Assembly (NCBI RefSeq): GCF_019048265.1
Contig: NZ_CP077311.1
Span: 3,915,001 to 3,979,000, forward strand
Direction of reading: 5' to 3'
DNA: 64,000 nt
DNA from: Aeromonas sp. FDAARGOS 1405
GTDB taxonomy: Bacteria > Pseudomonadota > Gammaproteobacteria > Enterobacterales > Aeromonadaceae
This document shows, in pieces, positions 36,347 through 46,078 of this stretch; positions within the stretch are counted from its first letter, which is position 1; every line of letters begins with the position of its first letter. A program made the translations under genes and the position numbers. Under the pieces are notes generated by a model. That model ran no database searches, had not been told where the DNA came from, and worked only from the letters and a program-made list of their open reading frames with translations.

Positions 36347-36529
36347 AAATTTTTGCTCACTGTTTTATGTGCTTGAGCTGCACATTCGCTGGCGGACCAT
36401 GCCGCGGCGACGGGGCGTAATGTAAGGGATACGATGGCTTTTGGTCAATGCAATTTTTTACTTTTTGCGTTCGTTTGCTCAATATACGAACCAAGTGACT
36501 AAAAATATGCCGTTTCGTATCCCTTTCAA

Positions 36530-38266
36530 TCAATTTACTGCCGCTTCGTGCAAATGTTCACCTTTGAGCGCCTCTTCCAGCGAGCCGTAAAATTCCAGCT
36601 TGCCGGGCTGCGGCCGCACCTTGGCACGGGCCAGGGTCTTGAGCGGTTGGAACTGCAACTCGGCCACCCGCAACTCGACACCGGCTTTAGCCATCTGCTT
36701 GCCAAAGTGGAGGAAGGCAGACAGGCCGCCCGCATCGAGGATGGAAACCGCCTCCATCTGCAACACCAGCACCTTGTGCCCTTTCACTTGTGATTCCAGC
36801 TCGGCAAAGACCCGTTCGGCCGCTGCGAAGAAGAGCGGGCCGTTGATCTTGTAGAGCAGGCCATTGTTCGGCACCTCATGGGTATAGCGCTTGTGCTCGG
36901 CCAAATCGTGCAGTTTGGTCATCTTGGCGATTTCGCGCATAAAGAGCAGGGACGCCAGGATCACCCCGAAAGTGATGGCGATGACCATGTCGAAAATGAC
37001 GGTGAGCGACAGGCAGACCAGCAGCACCAGCACATCGGATTTGGGCGCGCGACGGATCAGCTCCACCACCTTGTGCGCTTCACTCATGTTCCAGGCCACG
37101 ATGAGCAGCAAGGCAGCCATGGCCGAGAGCGGCAACCAAGAGAGCCAGGGGGCCAGCACCAGAATGGCGGCCAGCACCACCAGCGCATGGACGATCCCCG
37201 AGACGGGGGACGTCGCGCCTGCACGCACGTTGGCGGCAGAGCGAGCGATGGCGGCGGTAGCGGTAATGCCGCCAAAGAAGGGGGCGAAGATGTTGCCAAG
37301 CCCCTGCCCCACCAGCTCGGCGTTGGAGCTGTGCTTGCGACCTGTCATCCCATCGAGCACCACGGCGCAGAGCAGCGATTCGATCGCCCCCAGCATCGCC
37401 ATGGAGAAGGCGGCAGGCAGCAGCCGCTCAACAGCCGCCAGGTTCCATTCAACTGGCAAGCCATCAGGTCCGGGCAAGGCCCAGGGCATCACCAGGGTCG
37501 GCGCGATGGGCGGGATCCCCATCCCCTGGGTGCCATCGGCCAGGGTATAGCTGAACTTGCTGCCGATAGTGGCCACATCCACCCCAAAGTAATGGAGGCC
37601 AAAACCCAGACCTACCCCGACCAGCACCGCGGGCAAGTGGCCGGGCACCGGCAGACGCAGGCGTGGCCAGAGCAGCAGCACGGCCAGTGTTGCGACCCCC
37701 ACCAGGGTATCGCCCCACTGCCAGCTTGGCAGGGCGGCGGCCAGCGCTTCGACCTTGCCCAGATAGGTTTCCGGCATCTCGGGCACGCTTAGGCCAAAGA
37801 AGTCCTTGATCTGCAAGGTGGCAATCACGATGGCGATCCCACCGGTAAAACCCAGCGTCACTGACGGGGGAATGTACTCGATAAGGCGGCCAAGACGGGC
37901 CATCCCCATCGCCACCAGAAAGAGGCCGGAGATGAGCGTCGCCATCAACAGACCACCGACCCCGAACTGCTGGGCGACCGGATAGAGGATCACTACAAAG
38001 GCAGCGGTCGGGCCGGAGATGGAGTAGCGGGAGCCACCGGTCACGGCGATCACGATTCCAGCAATGATGGCGGTATAGAGACCGTGTTGCGGCGGCACAC
38101 CGCTGGCGATGGCCAGTGCCATGGCGAGCGGGATGGCGATGATGCCCACCGTCACACCGGCGATAAGATCACGGCCGAAGCGGGCCATGCTATAGGGTTC
38201 ATCAATACAGGACTGGCGTAAGGCTATGGCGAGCTTCACGCTATTTAAAGAGGCTTGCTTGTGCAT
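36530..38266 (-). CDS. dauA: SulP-family anion transporter DauA
   Basis: A 578-residue SLC26/SulP transporter with about 12-14 membrane helices and a C-terminal STAS domain (from about residue 460; [15 protein letters not shown]). It is very similar to E. coli DauA (YchM), an aerobic C4-dicarboxylate (succinate) transporter at acidic p[37 protein letters not shown] and [20 protein letters not shown] are shared. Other SulP members carry sulfate or bicarbonate, so the substrate is by homology. It appears monocistronic. Confidence 0.9.
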   Translation of the reverse strand: MHKQASLNSVKLAIALRQSCIDEPYSMARFGRDLIAGVTVGIIAIPLAMALAIASGVPPQHGLYTAIIAGIVIAVTGGSRYSISGPTAAFVVILYPVAQQFGVGGLLMATLISGLFLVAMGMARLGRLIEYIPPSVTLGFTGGIAIVIATLQIKDFFGLSVPEMPETYLGKVEALAAALPSWQWGDTLVGVATLAVLLLWPRLRLPVPGHLPAVLVGVGLGFGLHYFGVDVATIGSKFSYTLADGTQGMGIPPIAPTLVMPWALPGPDGLPVEWNLAAVERLLPAAFSMAMLGAIESLLCAVVLDGMTGRKHSSNAELVGQGLGNIFAPFFGGITATAAIARSAANVRAGATSPVSGIVHALVVLAAILVLAPWLSWLPLSAMAALLLIVAWNMSEAHKVVELIRRAPKSDVLVLLVCLSLTVIFDMVIAITFGVILASLLFMREIAKMTKLHDLAEHKRYTHEVPNNGLLYKINGPLFFAAAERVFAELESQVKGHKVLVLQMEAVSILDAGGLSAFLHFGKQMAKAGVELRVAELQFQPLKTLARAKVRPQPGKLEFYGSLEEALKGEHLHEAAVN

Positions 38267-38697
38267 GTATATCGTAATACCAGAAGAGGGAGATAAAGGC
38301 CGGAGAGATCCGGCGCCCGATCATCATCAAGGGCCGGCAGGGCTGTCGACGCGGCGATGGTATCCTGCGTAACCTTACTCCAGACGGGCCATTTTTTCGA
38401 TGGGCAGGATCAATGAAACGCGCGCTCACCCATTATTTGGCCTATTTGCCGCCAAATCGCCGATCTTGACTCCTGCTCTCTCCCTTTTAGCCACAAGGAT
38501 CACCAATTGAGTCTTGTTGGCTTGCCGGCACGTTCGCGACATCATGCTGTCATCATCAGGTTGATGCGAACCGAGCCAATAACCCCAGGGCCGGTTGGGG
38601 GCTGTGATGGCAAGAGACTGATTGTGCTGAAAATAAACCGCAAAGCACAACTTTTGGGCAAACAGTCCGAAAATCCGGTTTTCGGGAAATTCGCGGG
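38267..38697. other. Intergenic region before the tRNA-Asn pair
   Basis: No supported gene. A 92-codon minus-strand frame overlaps this stretch but has no ribosome binding site or recognisable content. The right end leads into the tRNA-Asn promoter. Confidence 0.5.
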
Positions 38698-38726
38698 TTG
38701 ACACCCGCCGCCCTGGTCATTAATAT
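38698..38726 (+). promoter_or_regulatory. Promoter of the tRNA-Asn genes
   Basis: TTGACA and TAATAT are separated by exactly 17 bases, a near-consensus sigma-70 promoter. It is followed by the G+C-rich discriminator TCGCCCCG that is typical of stringently controlled stable-RNA promoters. The -10 ends 27 bases before the first tRNA. Confidence 0.88.
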
Positions 38727-38753
38727 TCGCCCCGTCTTAACGAGACAGGCAAT

Positions 38754-38829
38754 TCCTCCTTAGTTCAGTCGGTAGAACGGCGGACTGTTAATCCGTATGT
38801 CACTGGTTCAAGTCCAGTAGGAGGAGCCA
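38754..38829 (+). tRNA. tRNA-Asn(GTT), copy 1
   Basis: 76 bases with acceptor stem TCCTCCT/AGGAGGA, anticodon loop CTGTTAA (GTT) and encoded CCA. It differs from copy 2 only in the acceptor stem and part of the T stem. Confidence 0.96.
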
Positions 38830-38833
38830 CTTT

Positions 38834-38909
38834 TCCCTCGTAGTTCAGTCGGTAGAACGGCGGACTGTTAATCCGTATGTCACAGGTTCAAGTCCTGTCG
38901 AGGGAGCCA
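38834..38909 (+). tRNA. tRNA-Asn(GTT), copy 2
   Basis: 76 bases with acceptor stem TCCCTCG/CGAGGGA, anticodon GTT and encoded CCA. It begins 4 bases after copy 1, so both are processed from one transcript. Confidence 0.96.
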
Positions 38910-38915
38910 AATTCT

Positions 38916-38943
38916 AAAGCCCAGCCTTTTGGCTGGGCTTTTT
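38916..38943 (+). terminator. Terminator of the tRNA-Asn operon
   Basis: An 11-base-pair stem (AAAGCCCAGCC and its complement), TTTT loop and following T-run, 7 bases after the second tRNA. Confidence 0.9.
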
Positions 38944-39143
38944 CGTATCTGCTGTTGTTTGCCTCAAACGTATCTCGCTTTCCCATCATCCTTGGCTGCT
39001 CGCAATCCAGATTCCCTGTTTTCGCTCAGTCTCAACCCGACTCGATGATGACTCTGATTCCTACCCGGCCAGCTCAGTTGACTACATGCTTACGAGCAGG
39101 CTGTTTCCCAGAAAGTCGGGCATGACAAAACAGGGTGAATTAC

Positions 39144-39914
39144 TTATTGGCGGGTGACCCGGATCTGCAGGGTCTGGCGCTCGCTCTGGCTGCCTCGCGC
39201 TCCCTGTAGCTGGGTACCGAGGCGGCTCCCTTGATCTGCCGAGCTGGTCGAGAGCTCCCCCACCGTCAGCCACTGGCCAGGGGCTCCACTGACCTCGGTG
39301 GCACTCTGCCCACGATTGATGGTGCCCTGATCCAGCCTCGCCTGTTCGCTGCTGAGCGCAATCTGCACCCGATCGCCAATCAAGGTGGCCGTAGCATAGA
39401 GGCCATTCACCAGCGGCATCATCCCCACCACGGCGCCCCCGTTCCACTGATAGAAGGTCACCGGCTGATAGGAGCCCATCTGCAGCAGCACGGGACGACC
39501 CGACAGCCCGCGCACCTGCCAACTGTCGTTCTGGCTGCGCTGATACTGCTGGGCATTGCCATCGAGCAGCCACTGCCGCTTGGCCTCGTCGCGACTGATT
39601 GAGCCCCCCAGTTGCTGACCGCTGGCAGCCCCATCCACCCGCCACTCGATAAGCAGGCTTTGCGGCGGCTGGTTGATCTGCGCCAACGTGGCTTCGGCCT
39701 CCTGCAGCTGGGCTGGCGTTCCGCTCAGCACCAGCTGGTTACCCATGGCGCTTACCCCAAGCTGGGGATAGATCTCCTTGAGGGTCTGCACCGCCGCCTG
39801 CGCCTCGAAGACCGGGATCACTTTCACCTCGGCCCACAGCGATGGGCTCCAGAGTCCCATCATGCAGCCAAGCCACAGCAGCGCCCTGCGGCCAACCTTG
39901 CCCATCAGAACCAT
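39144..39914 (-). CDS. Exported secretin-N-domain-like protein
   Basis: A 256-residue precursor with signal peptide (cleavage likely after SPSLWA). The mature N-terminus (VKVIPVFEAQAAVQTLKEIYPQLGVSAMGNQLVLSGTPAQLQEAEATLAQINQPPQSLLIEWRV, quoted here only as a location guide for residues 26-95) has the fold pattern of the N1-type domains of secretins and NolW-like proteins. There is no secretin barrel after it. The remainder is Gln/Ser/Gly-rich. It could be a periplasmic accessory of a secretion or pilus system, though no such genes are adjacent. ATG at 39914 follows AAGGAGATCGCA. Confidence 0.6.
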   Translation of the reverse strand: MVLMGKVGRRALLWLGCMMGLWSPSLWAEVKVIPVFEAQAAVQTLKEIYPQLGVSAMGNQLVLSGTPAQLQEAEATLAQINQPPQSLLIEWRVDGAASGQQLGGSISRDEAKRQWLLDGNAQQYQRSQNDSWQVRGLSGRPVLLQMGSYQPVTFYQWNGGAVVGMMPLVNGLYATATLIGDRVQIALSSEQARLDQGTINRGQSATEVSGAPGQWLTVGELSTSSADQGSRLGTQLQGARGSQSERQTLQIRVTRQ

Positions 39915-40144
39915 TGCGATCTCCTTGTTCTCTGTGCTCTTCTCGCTCTCTGTTATCGCGTAGACCCACACCCGCAGCCAACTGATCGGCCCTATTCCGC
40001 TCACCCGTCGATGATGAACCCGGCGGTTACCAAAAAACAATCGGGAATGCAGCAACTCCGTGATTTCCCACGGTATGAGGCTCTCATTCCACGCCCGTTA
40101 TCGCGTAAGATAGCGCCATCATAGTTGCCCAAGCGGAATCCATC

Positions 40145-40696
40145 ATGTTGAAACAGCTGTTGTTACTCCCTCTCGCCCTATTGCTGGGGGCCTGCTCCCT
40201 GACCCAGTACAACGTCAGCGAGGCCGAAATCAACCAGTACCTCAAAGATCAGGTCTCTTTTGAAAAACAGCTGGGGATCCCCGGCATCATGTCGAGCAAG
40301 ATCCGTCTGGATGAGATGCAGAGCCGTATCGGCCGCAAACAAGCAGATCGCATCGAGCTGGACGCCGCTGGCGACCTGCAGGTGAGCAGCCCCCTTGGCA
40401 GCCAGCAGATGAAGATCCGCTTTGCTTTGAGCGCCCGTCCGGACTATGTAGCCGATCAGGGCGCTATCTATCTGCGCGACCTTGAGCTGGTCTCGGTCAA
40501 GACTGAGCCGGCCGATATCGGGGCCGCCCTCACCCCGCTGCTGCCCACCTTCAATCAGTCGCTCTCCCTGTTCCTGTCGCAGACCCCGGTCTATCGCCTC
40601 GACAGCAGCCGCAAGAACGAAGCCAGGATCAAGGAGAAAGTCGAAGCCCTCAAGGTGGAGCCTGGCCGTCTGGTCATCCCGTTCAAGCTGCTCTGA
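40145..40696 (+). CDS. yceB: YceB-like lipoprotein (DUF1439)
   Basis: A 183-residue lipoprotein precursor with lipobox LLGAC (Cys17). The body (YNVSEAEINQYLKDQVSFEKQLGIPGI, GSQQMKIRFALSARPDY, PVYRLD) follows the DUF1439/YceB pattern, a family of lipid-binding-like fold and unknown function. It stands alone, with a candidate terminator downstream. Confidence 0.82.
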   Translation: MLKQLLLLPLALLLGACSLTQYNVSEAEINQYLKDQVSFEKQLGIPGIMSSKIRLDEMQSRIGRKQADRIELDAAGDLQVSSPLGSQQMKIRFALSARPDYVADQGAIYLRDLELVSVKTEPADIGAALTPLLPTFNQSLSLFLSQTPVYRLDSSRKNEARIKEKVEALKVEPGRLVIPFKLL

Positions 40697-40734
40697 TCCC
40701 CGCAGCGCTGGCACTTTCAGCGCGTTCAACAGAT

Positions 40735-40794
40735 AACCGTCCTCTTCGACAGCGCACATCCGGTTTAACGTGCAGCCGATCGGGACGGTTTTTT
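40735..40794 (+). terminator. Possible terminator after yceB
   Basis: AACCGTCC pairs with GGACGGTT at the base of a long hairpin with a 40-base apical region, followed by TTTT. The large loop makes this uncertain. Confidence 0.4.
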
Positions 40795-40822
40795 ACTTCT
40801 CAAGTCACCCTCAACACAGCAT

Positions 40823-40848
40823 AATGCAGACCATTCTCATTTAGATTC
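40823..40848. promoter_or_regulatory. Weak Fur-box-like sequence
   Basis: The minus strand contains AATGAGAATGG followed by TCTGCATTAT. One half (TGAGAAT) is close to the Fur 7-1-7 consensus while the other half is poor. It lies about 45-70 bases before a large exported-protein gene. Iron control is only a suggestion. Confidence 0.3.
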
Positions 40849-40891
40849 GTCATGAGAAGCGTCAATAATAAAACCAATGGTGAGAAGGGAC

Positions 40892-42889
40892 ATGAGAAAA
40901 ACCGTACTGGTTCAGGCGATCGCCTGCGCACTGATCAGCGGCGCCGCACACGCTGCCGTCAAAGTCGAAGACAAAACATTCAATACCGCCGCCAACATGC
41001 TGGCCTATACCGAATTCGAGCTCTCCGGTGAGCCGCTGGCCGAAGCGCTGGGGCTGGATCTGGATGTGCTGGATGCCAACCGTGCCGATGAGCCGACCCC
41101 GTTCGACTTCGCTGCCGGCATCGAATCCTACGAATACTCCGAAGAGGCGATGTACGCCCTCAACTACCAATCCGGCATGGGCCCGCATCTGGTGAACGGG
41201 CCGCAAAACCTGGCCCGAGGCGGCACAATGGCCTCTCTGGGGCAACGGGTGTTGGCCATGGCCGATGCCGTTGGCTTCCCGGCTGATGAAGTGCCGCAGG
41301 GCATGTATCCCCTCTCCCTGCCCTACGCCTCCGCCAATCCGGAGTTTGTCCAGGCCGTCAACGCCACCCCTGTCAATGGCGACCAGATCACCATCAAGAC
41401 CGCCAAAGGGACCGAGAAAACCGTCAAGACCCAGGTGCCAGCCTACTTCCGCGACTACAGCACCCTGCGCTGGAGCGGCAGCGACAACCTGCTGGTGCCC
41501 GCAGCGGTGGGTGGCATCCTGCTCAAAGAGGTGATGTGGTCGCAAGACTTCCTCGGCGGCATGCACGTGGCCGAGACCGATGAAGAGGTAGAAGCCGCCT
41601 CCGCCACCATGGATCAGGATGGCAAGCACAAGCTGGGCGTCTCTGCCGCCGATGGCTTCAACGGCATGATGCTGACCGAGCAGTCCATCGACAAGCTGGC
41701 CATCATGCAGAACCAGCTCGGCTTCGATGGCAAGCAACTGGGCGCCAAAATCACCCCGCAGTACGATCCGGCCAAGGGCGTGATTTACTTCCCCCATCAG
41801 GTGAAAGTGACCGAAACCAGCAACAACGATGCCGGTGCCATCGGCAAGCTGGAGGTGGTGGATGGCTCCGCCCAGCTGCGCGATGCCTGGATGATGCTGT
41901 GGCCGCTCTCCGAGTTCTATGCCTTCAGCGATCAGCGCAGCGCCAACACCAACCAGAACCCGGCCTTCCACGCCGTGTTTGACGGCGCCCCGTTTGCCGC
42001 CGCACCGGCTGCCAACAAGACCAATGACTTGGGCAAAGCGGTCGCGGGCAGCGATGCCTTCTCGCTGGCGATCAATCTCTCCAACCTCACCTTCAAGAAC
42101 CTGGCAGCCCTGTACTTTGATACCAAGGCAGGCACCCTTGTCGACAGCTGGCAGGCAGGCAAACAGGGCAAGCACGTCACCACCTTTGACGCCGCTTACG
42201 CACTGGTCGCCCTGCAGATCTTCCAGCGCGCTCAGGATGCGCTGCCGGTCGGTTACGCCGCCGGTGACAATGGCGAGCTGAACCTCAAGACCAAGCAGGG
42301 TCAAGAGGCGCTCGACTTGATCCGCAAGCAGGCCGATTTCATCCTTGCCAACCTCAAGGGCAAAAATGGTCTGGTGCATGACGGCATCACCCTGGGTGGC
42401 AAGCTCGATGCCGGCCACTCCATCGATGCGCAGTTCGCCGCCATCCGTGGTCTGACGGCTGCGTTCCTCGCTACCTCCGATGCCAAGTACCGCACTGCCG
42501 CCCGCGAGCTGTTTATCGCTGCCGACAAGGCCTACTTCAATGCCAAAGCGGGCACCTGGCTGGCGGGTAAACAGGGTGAATACACCCCCTGGACCCAGGC
42601 TGCCATCTCCGGCGCCCTGCGCTCTGCCATGCTGAACCTGCGCAACGAAGGGGCCGAGAAGGCGCCCGAGCTGGAGCTGGCCAAGCTGACCGGTCAGTAC
42701 GTCAGCTGGTTCCGTGGCACCGTCAACGGTGGCATGCAGATGGCCGAGTGGATCGGTGACTCCGGCGAGAACATCATCGAAGGTGCCGGCAGCGACACCG
42801 ATGAAGATGGCGTACCGCAAGTGACCGCTGCCGGTGGCAAGCACGGCACCGCCATGGTGATGGCCGCTAAAGCAGTGGTTAGCGAGTAA
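40892..42889 (+). CDS. Large exported protein of unknown function
   Basis: A 665-residue precursor with a clear signal peptide (MRKTVLVQAIACALISGAAHA). Most of the mature protein, especially residues 370-600, has repeated helical segments (YAFSDQRSANTNQNPAF, FDAAYALVALQIFQRAQD, SIDAQFAAIRGLTAAFLATSDAKYR, WTQAAISGALRSAMLNL) suggesting an alpha/alpha-toroid. It is acidic and lacks Cys-based haem motifs. I do not recognise the family. ATG at 40892 is chosen because the signal peptide begins there and AGAAGGGA precedes it; the frame opens 15 bases earlier. It is monocistronic, with a terminator shared with glgC. Confidence 0.75.
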   Translation: MRKTVLVQAIACALISGAAHAAVKVEDKTFNTAANMLAYTEFELSGEPLAEALGLDLDVLDANRADEPTPFDFAAGIESYEYSEEAMYALNYQSGMGPHLVNGPQNLARGGTMASLGQRVLAMADAVGFPADEVPQGMYPLSLPYASANPEFVQAVNATPVNGDQITIKTAKGTEKTVKTQVPAYFRDYSTLRWSGSDNLLVPAAVGGILLKEVMWSQDFLGGMHVAETDEEVEAASATMDQDGKHKLGVSAADGFNGMMLTEQSIDKLAIMQNQLGFDGKQLGAKITPQYDPAKGVIYFPHQVKVTETSNNDAGAIGKLEVVDGSAQLRDAWMMLWPLSEFYAFSDQRSANTNQNPAFHAVFDGAPFAAAPAANKTNDLGKAVAGSDAFSLAINLSNLTFKNLAALYFDTKAGTLVDSWQAGKQGKHVTTFDAAYALVALQIFQRAQDALPVGYAAGDNGELNLKTKQGQEALDLIRKQADFILANLKGKNGLVHDGITLGGKLDAGHSIDAQFAAIRGLTAAFLATSDAKYRTAARELFIAADKAYFNAKAGTWLAGKQGEYTPWTQAAISGALRSAMLNLRNEGAEKAPELELAKLTGQYVSWFRGTVNGGMQMAEWIGDSGENIIEGAGSDTDEDGVPQVTAAGGKHGTAMVMAAKAVVSE

Positions 42890-42912
42890 TCCTCGCCATT
42901 CACCAGCATGAA

Positions 42913-42937
42913 AAAGGGAGCCAAATTGGCTCCCTTT
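42913..42937. terminator. Bidirectional terminator
   Basis: A 12-base-pair stem (AAAGGGAGCCAA and its complement) with a one-base centre, between convergent genes, with A- and T-rich flanks. Confidence 0.8.
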
Positions 42938-42973
42938 GCATTACAGCGTCTGACACAGTTTCAAGGGTCTCCC

Positions 42974-44248
42974 TCAAACCAGCTTGTCCAGCATCTCCTT
43001 GGTCACCAACACAATCCCCTGCTCGGAGCGGTAGAAGCGGCGGCTATCCTCATCGGCATTCTCGCCCACCACCAGCCCATCGGGCAGCACACACCCTTTA
43101 TCCACCACCACCCGGCGCAGACGGCAACCGGCGCCAATCTCGACCCCGGGGAAGATGATGGCCTGATCCAGGGTGCAGAAGGAGTGCACCCGCACATTGG
43201 TAAAGAGCACCGAGTTGAGCACGAACGACCCGCTGACGATGGTCCCGCCCGAGAACATGGAGTTGATGGTCATGCCATGCTGACCGTTGCGGTCCTGCAC
43301 AAACTTGGCCGGTGGCGTCAGGGTCTGGCTGGTCCAGATGGGCCAGTTCTGATCGTAGATATCGAGCTCGGGCAGCACGGAGGCGAGATCCATGTTCGCT
43401 TCCCAGAAAGAGTCCAGCGTACCCACGTCACGCCAGTAGGGCTTTTGCCCCTCGCGCGCCCCGACACAGGACATGTTGAAGGGGTGAGCAAATGCCATCC
43501 CCTCCTCCACGATGCGGGGGATCACATCCATCCCGAAGTCGTGTTTGGAGTCCTGATTGTGAATATCCTCCTCCAGCAGTTGGTAGAGGTACTCCGCCTC
43601 GAAGATATAGATCCCCATGGAGGCCAGCGAGCGATCTTCGCAACCCGGCATGGCGGGCGGATTGGCCGGTTTTTCGACGAAGGCGCGGATCTTGCGCTGC
43701 TCGTCGATATCCATGATCCCGAAGGCGGATGCCTCGGCCCGCGGCACCTCGATACAAGCCACAGTCACCTTGGCACCGAGGCGCACATGGTCGAGCAGCA
43801 TGGCTGCGTAATCCATCTTGTAGATGTGATCCCCCGCCAGCACCACCAGGTATTTGGGGCCGTAGTCACGGATGATATCGACGTTCTGATAGATGGCATC
43901 GGCGGTGCCGCGATACCAGTGCACCTCGTCCACCCGTTGCTGGGCAGGGAGCAGGTCGATGAATTCGTTCATCTGGTAACGCAGGAAGGACCAGCCCGAT
44001 TGCAGGTGACGCAGCAGGCTGTGAGATTTGTATTGGGTGACTACACCAACGCGGCGGATCCCCGAGTTGATACAGTTGGAGAGCACAAAATCAATGATCC
44101 GGAATTTGCCACCGAAATGGACGGCAGGCTTGGCGCGGTTGTCAGTCAACTGCTTCAGGCGACTACCACGTCCACCCGCCAGCACCAGTGCCATACTCTG
44201 GTTCAATAATTGTCGTGCTTTGGCACTATTTTCGGGCTCTAACAACAT
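42974..44248 (-). CDS. glgC: Glucose-1-phosphate adenylyltransferase
   Basis: ADP-glucose pyrophosphorylase of 424 residues, the committed step of glycogen synthesis. It shows the nucleotide-binding [23 protein letters not shown] near residue 25, [13 protein letters not shown] near 110, [11 protein letters not shown] near 138 and the C-terminal left-handed beta-helix. The other glg genes are not adjacent, so this is a stand-alone copy, as seen in some Vibrio-type genomes with a second glgC. Confidence 0.94.
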   Translation of the reverse strand: MLLEPENSAKARQLLNQSMALVLAGGRGSRLKQLTDNRAKPAVHFGGKFRIIDFVLSNCINSGIRRVGVVTQYKSHSLLRHLQSGWSFLRYQMNEFIDLLPAQQRVDEVHWYRGTADAIYQNVDIIRDYGPKYLVVLAGDHIYKMDYAAMLLDHVRLGAKVTVACIEVPRAEASAFGIMDIDEQRKIRAFVEKPANPPAMPGCEDRSLASMGIYIFEAEYLYQLLEEDIHNQDSKHDFGMDVIPRIVEEGMAFAHPFNMSCVGAREGQKPYWRDVGTLDSFWEANMDLASVLPELDIYDQNWPIWTSQTLTPPAKFVQDRNGQHGMTINSMFSGGTIVSGSFVLNSVLFTNVRVHSFCTLDQAIIFPGVEIGAGCRLRRVVVDKGCVLPDGLVVGENADEDSRRFYRSEQGIVLVTKEMLDKLV

Positions 44249-44437
44249 GATTTACCTCTGCCTTGTTTGATCTATTTTCAACTCATCTTCGCCTGTTTCG
44301 GCACCTGTGAAAGTGGTTTCACTCACATTTAACCAATCTCAATTGACCCTTTTCACCGAGTTGCGAGGAATAGCATGCTTTGCTCCGCCAGCTTGGTTAA
44401 AATTCCCCCACAAAGCAGCCACTTCAAGGATGACAAG

Positions 44438-46078
44438 ATGGTTCACAAGCTCGGACGTACCCTCTTTCTGATCGCCACCATAGTGACCATACCCCTGCTG
44501 CTCCTGCAAGCAGTTTGGTTAGCCCTGCAGAGCACACCGCTCACTTTGGCCATTATTCTGGCCACCACACTGCTTGGCATGATCCTTTTGTTGATGCTGG
44601 CCATCCGCACCATGGATGGCATGCTCCAGCATCAGGAGCTCACCTGGATCAAGGCGATCAGAGGGCGGGATCCCTCACAACTCGATGAGCCCGCCTCCCA
44701 GGAGGTGCTGCAACAGCTGCTGGAACAGTTCGAAAGCGCCGAGCAGAGCGCCCATCGCCAGCTGACCGAGCTCAGCAACCTGGCCACCACCGACGAGCTG
44801 ACCCAGCTACTCAACCGCCACGCGTTTCGCCGCGACATGACCGAGTTGCTGCAGCGGGATCAGGACACCCAGACCGCGACCCTGGTGCTGATCCGTGCCA
44901 CCGAGCTTGGCAAGATCAACGCCCAGCGCGGCTTTCAGTCTGGTGATGCCTATATCAAGGACATGGCCGCTCTCATCAAGCGGGTGGTAAGCCGCTTCCC
45001 GGGCAATCAGGTCTACCGCATCTCGGGGGCCGATTTTGCCGTGCTGGTGCAACCGGTGGCCAATATTCCCCCCCATCTGCTGGGGCAGGATTTGAAGGTG
45101 GCCTTCGATCACTATCAGGATCAGCACGAGCTGGAGAGCACCGGTTACTCGGGGCTGACCAAGCTCAGCAGCGGCCAGAAAATCGAATCCGTGCTGGCCA
45201 GAGCGGACCTGGCGCTGGCTCGCGCCCAGACCGAAACCATCAACGGCTGGGCCATCCAGCAGGATGACAGCGCCTCCGAGCTGCAAGGGCAACACCACTG
45301 GCGCGACGTGCTGACCGACGTGCTGGCACAGGAGCGACTCAGCTTTACCTACCAGCCGATCCAGCCCCTGCACCGCAGCATGCTGGCTTACAACGAGATC
45401 TACACCCGCTTCAGCGGCAATGACGGCACCGCCCTGCCCACCGACACCCTGTTTGCCATGGCACAGCGGCTGGATATGGTGATGCGGCTGGAGCAGCTGG
45501 TCATTACCCACATCATGCGCCAGTACCGGGCCTTTGGTGCCAACCAGAGTCGCTGGGGGATCAACCTCTCCCCCAACCTGCTGCAAAACAGCGCCTTCCT
45601 GATCTGGCTTGACCGCCAGCTGCTCAAAGATCCCAATACCAGCGCCAATCTGGTATTCGAACTGGATGAAGAGCATCTGGAACGCAACCTGACCGGTGCC
45701 AAGCGGGTATTTGAACTGCTGCGCCGCAACGGCAGTCGCTCGGCGATCGCCAATTTCGGCAAGGGGATCGGTTCCTTTACCCTGTTTCGCGAGCTCAAGC
45801 CCGACTACATCAAGCTGGACCCTGCCCTGATCACCGGGCTGGAGCAGGATCAGACCAACCAGCAGTTCGTGCGGATGATCGTCGATGTATCACATCGGAT
45901 GGGGTGTCAGGTGATTGCAGAGGGGGTGGAACAACTTGGTCAGAAACAACTGCTGCAGGGGATGTACGTCGATGGCTTGCAGGGCTATCTGATCGCCCGG
46001 CCGCAACCGCTGCGACCGGATATCAGCCAGCTGGGGCTCTTTACTGAGGATGCTTCAGCTTCAACAGGGTCAGAATGA
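44438..46078 (+). CDS. Membrane protein with degenerate GGDEF and EAL domains
   Basis: A 546-residue protein with two N-terminal membrane helices (residues 5-50), a helical linker, a GGDEF-type domain (about 115-260) and an EAL-type domain (about 275-530). The GGDEF signature is replaced by SGADF. In the EAL domain the motif reads EIY, the catalytic DD of DDFG is lost (ANFGKG), and AEGVEQ is retained. It is probably neither an active cyclase nor an active phosphodiesterase, and may bind c-di-GMP or act like CsrD. ATG at 44438 follows AAGGATGACAAG. The last 38 bases overlap the convergent neighbour. Confidence 0.85.
   Translation: MVHKLGRTLFLIATIVTIPLLLLQAVWLALQSTPLTLAIILATTLLGMILLLMLAIRTMDGMLQHQELTWIKAIRGRDPSQLDEPASQEVLQQLLEQFESAEQSAHRQLTELSNLATTDELTQLLNRHAFRRDMTELLQRDQDTQTATLVLIRATELGKINAQRGFQSGDAYIKDMAALIKRVVSRFPGNQVYRISGADFAVLVQPVANIPPHLLGQDLKVAFDHYQDQHELESTGYSGLTKLSSGQKIESVLARADLALARAQTETINGWAIQQDDSASELQGQHHWRDVLTDVLAQERLSFTYQPIQPLHRSMLAYNEIYTRFSGNDGTALPTDTLFAMAQRLDMVMRLEQLVITHIMRQYRAFGANQSRWGINLSPNLLQNSAFLIWLDRQLLKDPNTSANLVFELDEEHLERNLTGAKRVFELLRRNGSRSAIANFGKGIGSFTLFRELKPDYIKLDPALITGLEQDQTNQQFVRMIVDVSHRMGCQVIAEGVEQLGQKQLLQGMYVDGLQGYLIARPQPLRPDISQLGLFTEDASASTGSE

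Noticed and set aside
38426..38704. 92-codon minus-strand open frame upstream of tRNA-Asn
   Set aside because: It overlaps the tRNA promoter and has no ribosome binding site or domain.
40862..42844. 660-codon minus-strand open frame opposite the exported protein
   Set aside because: The plus-strand frame has a signal peptide, ribosome binding site and normal composition; the antisense one has none of these.
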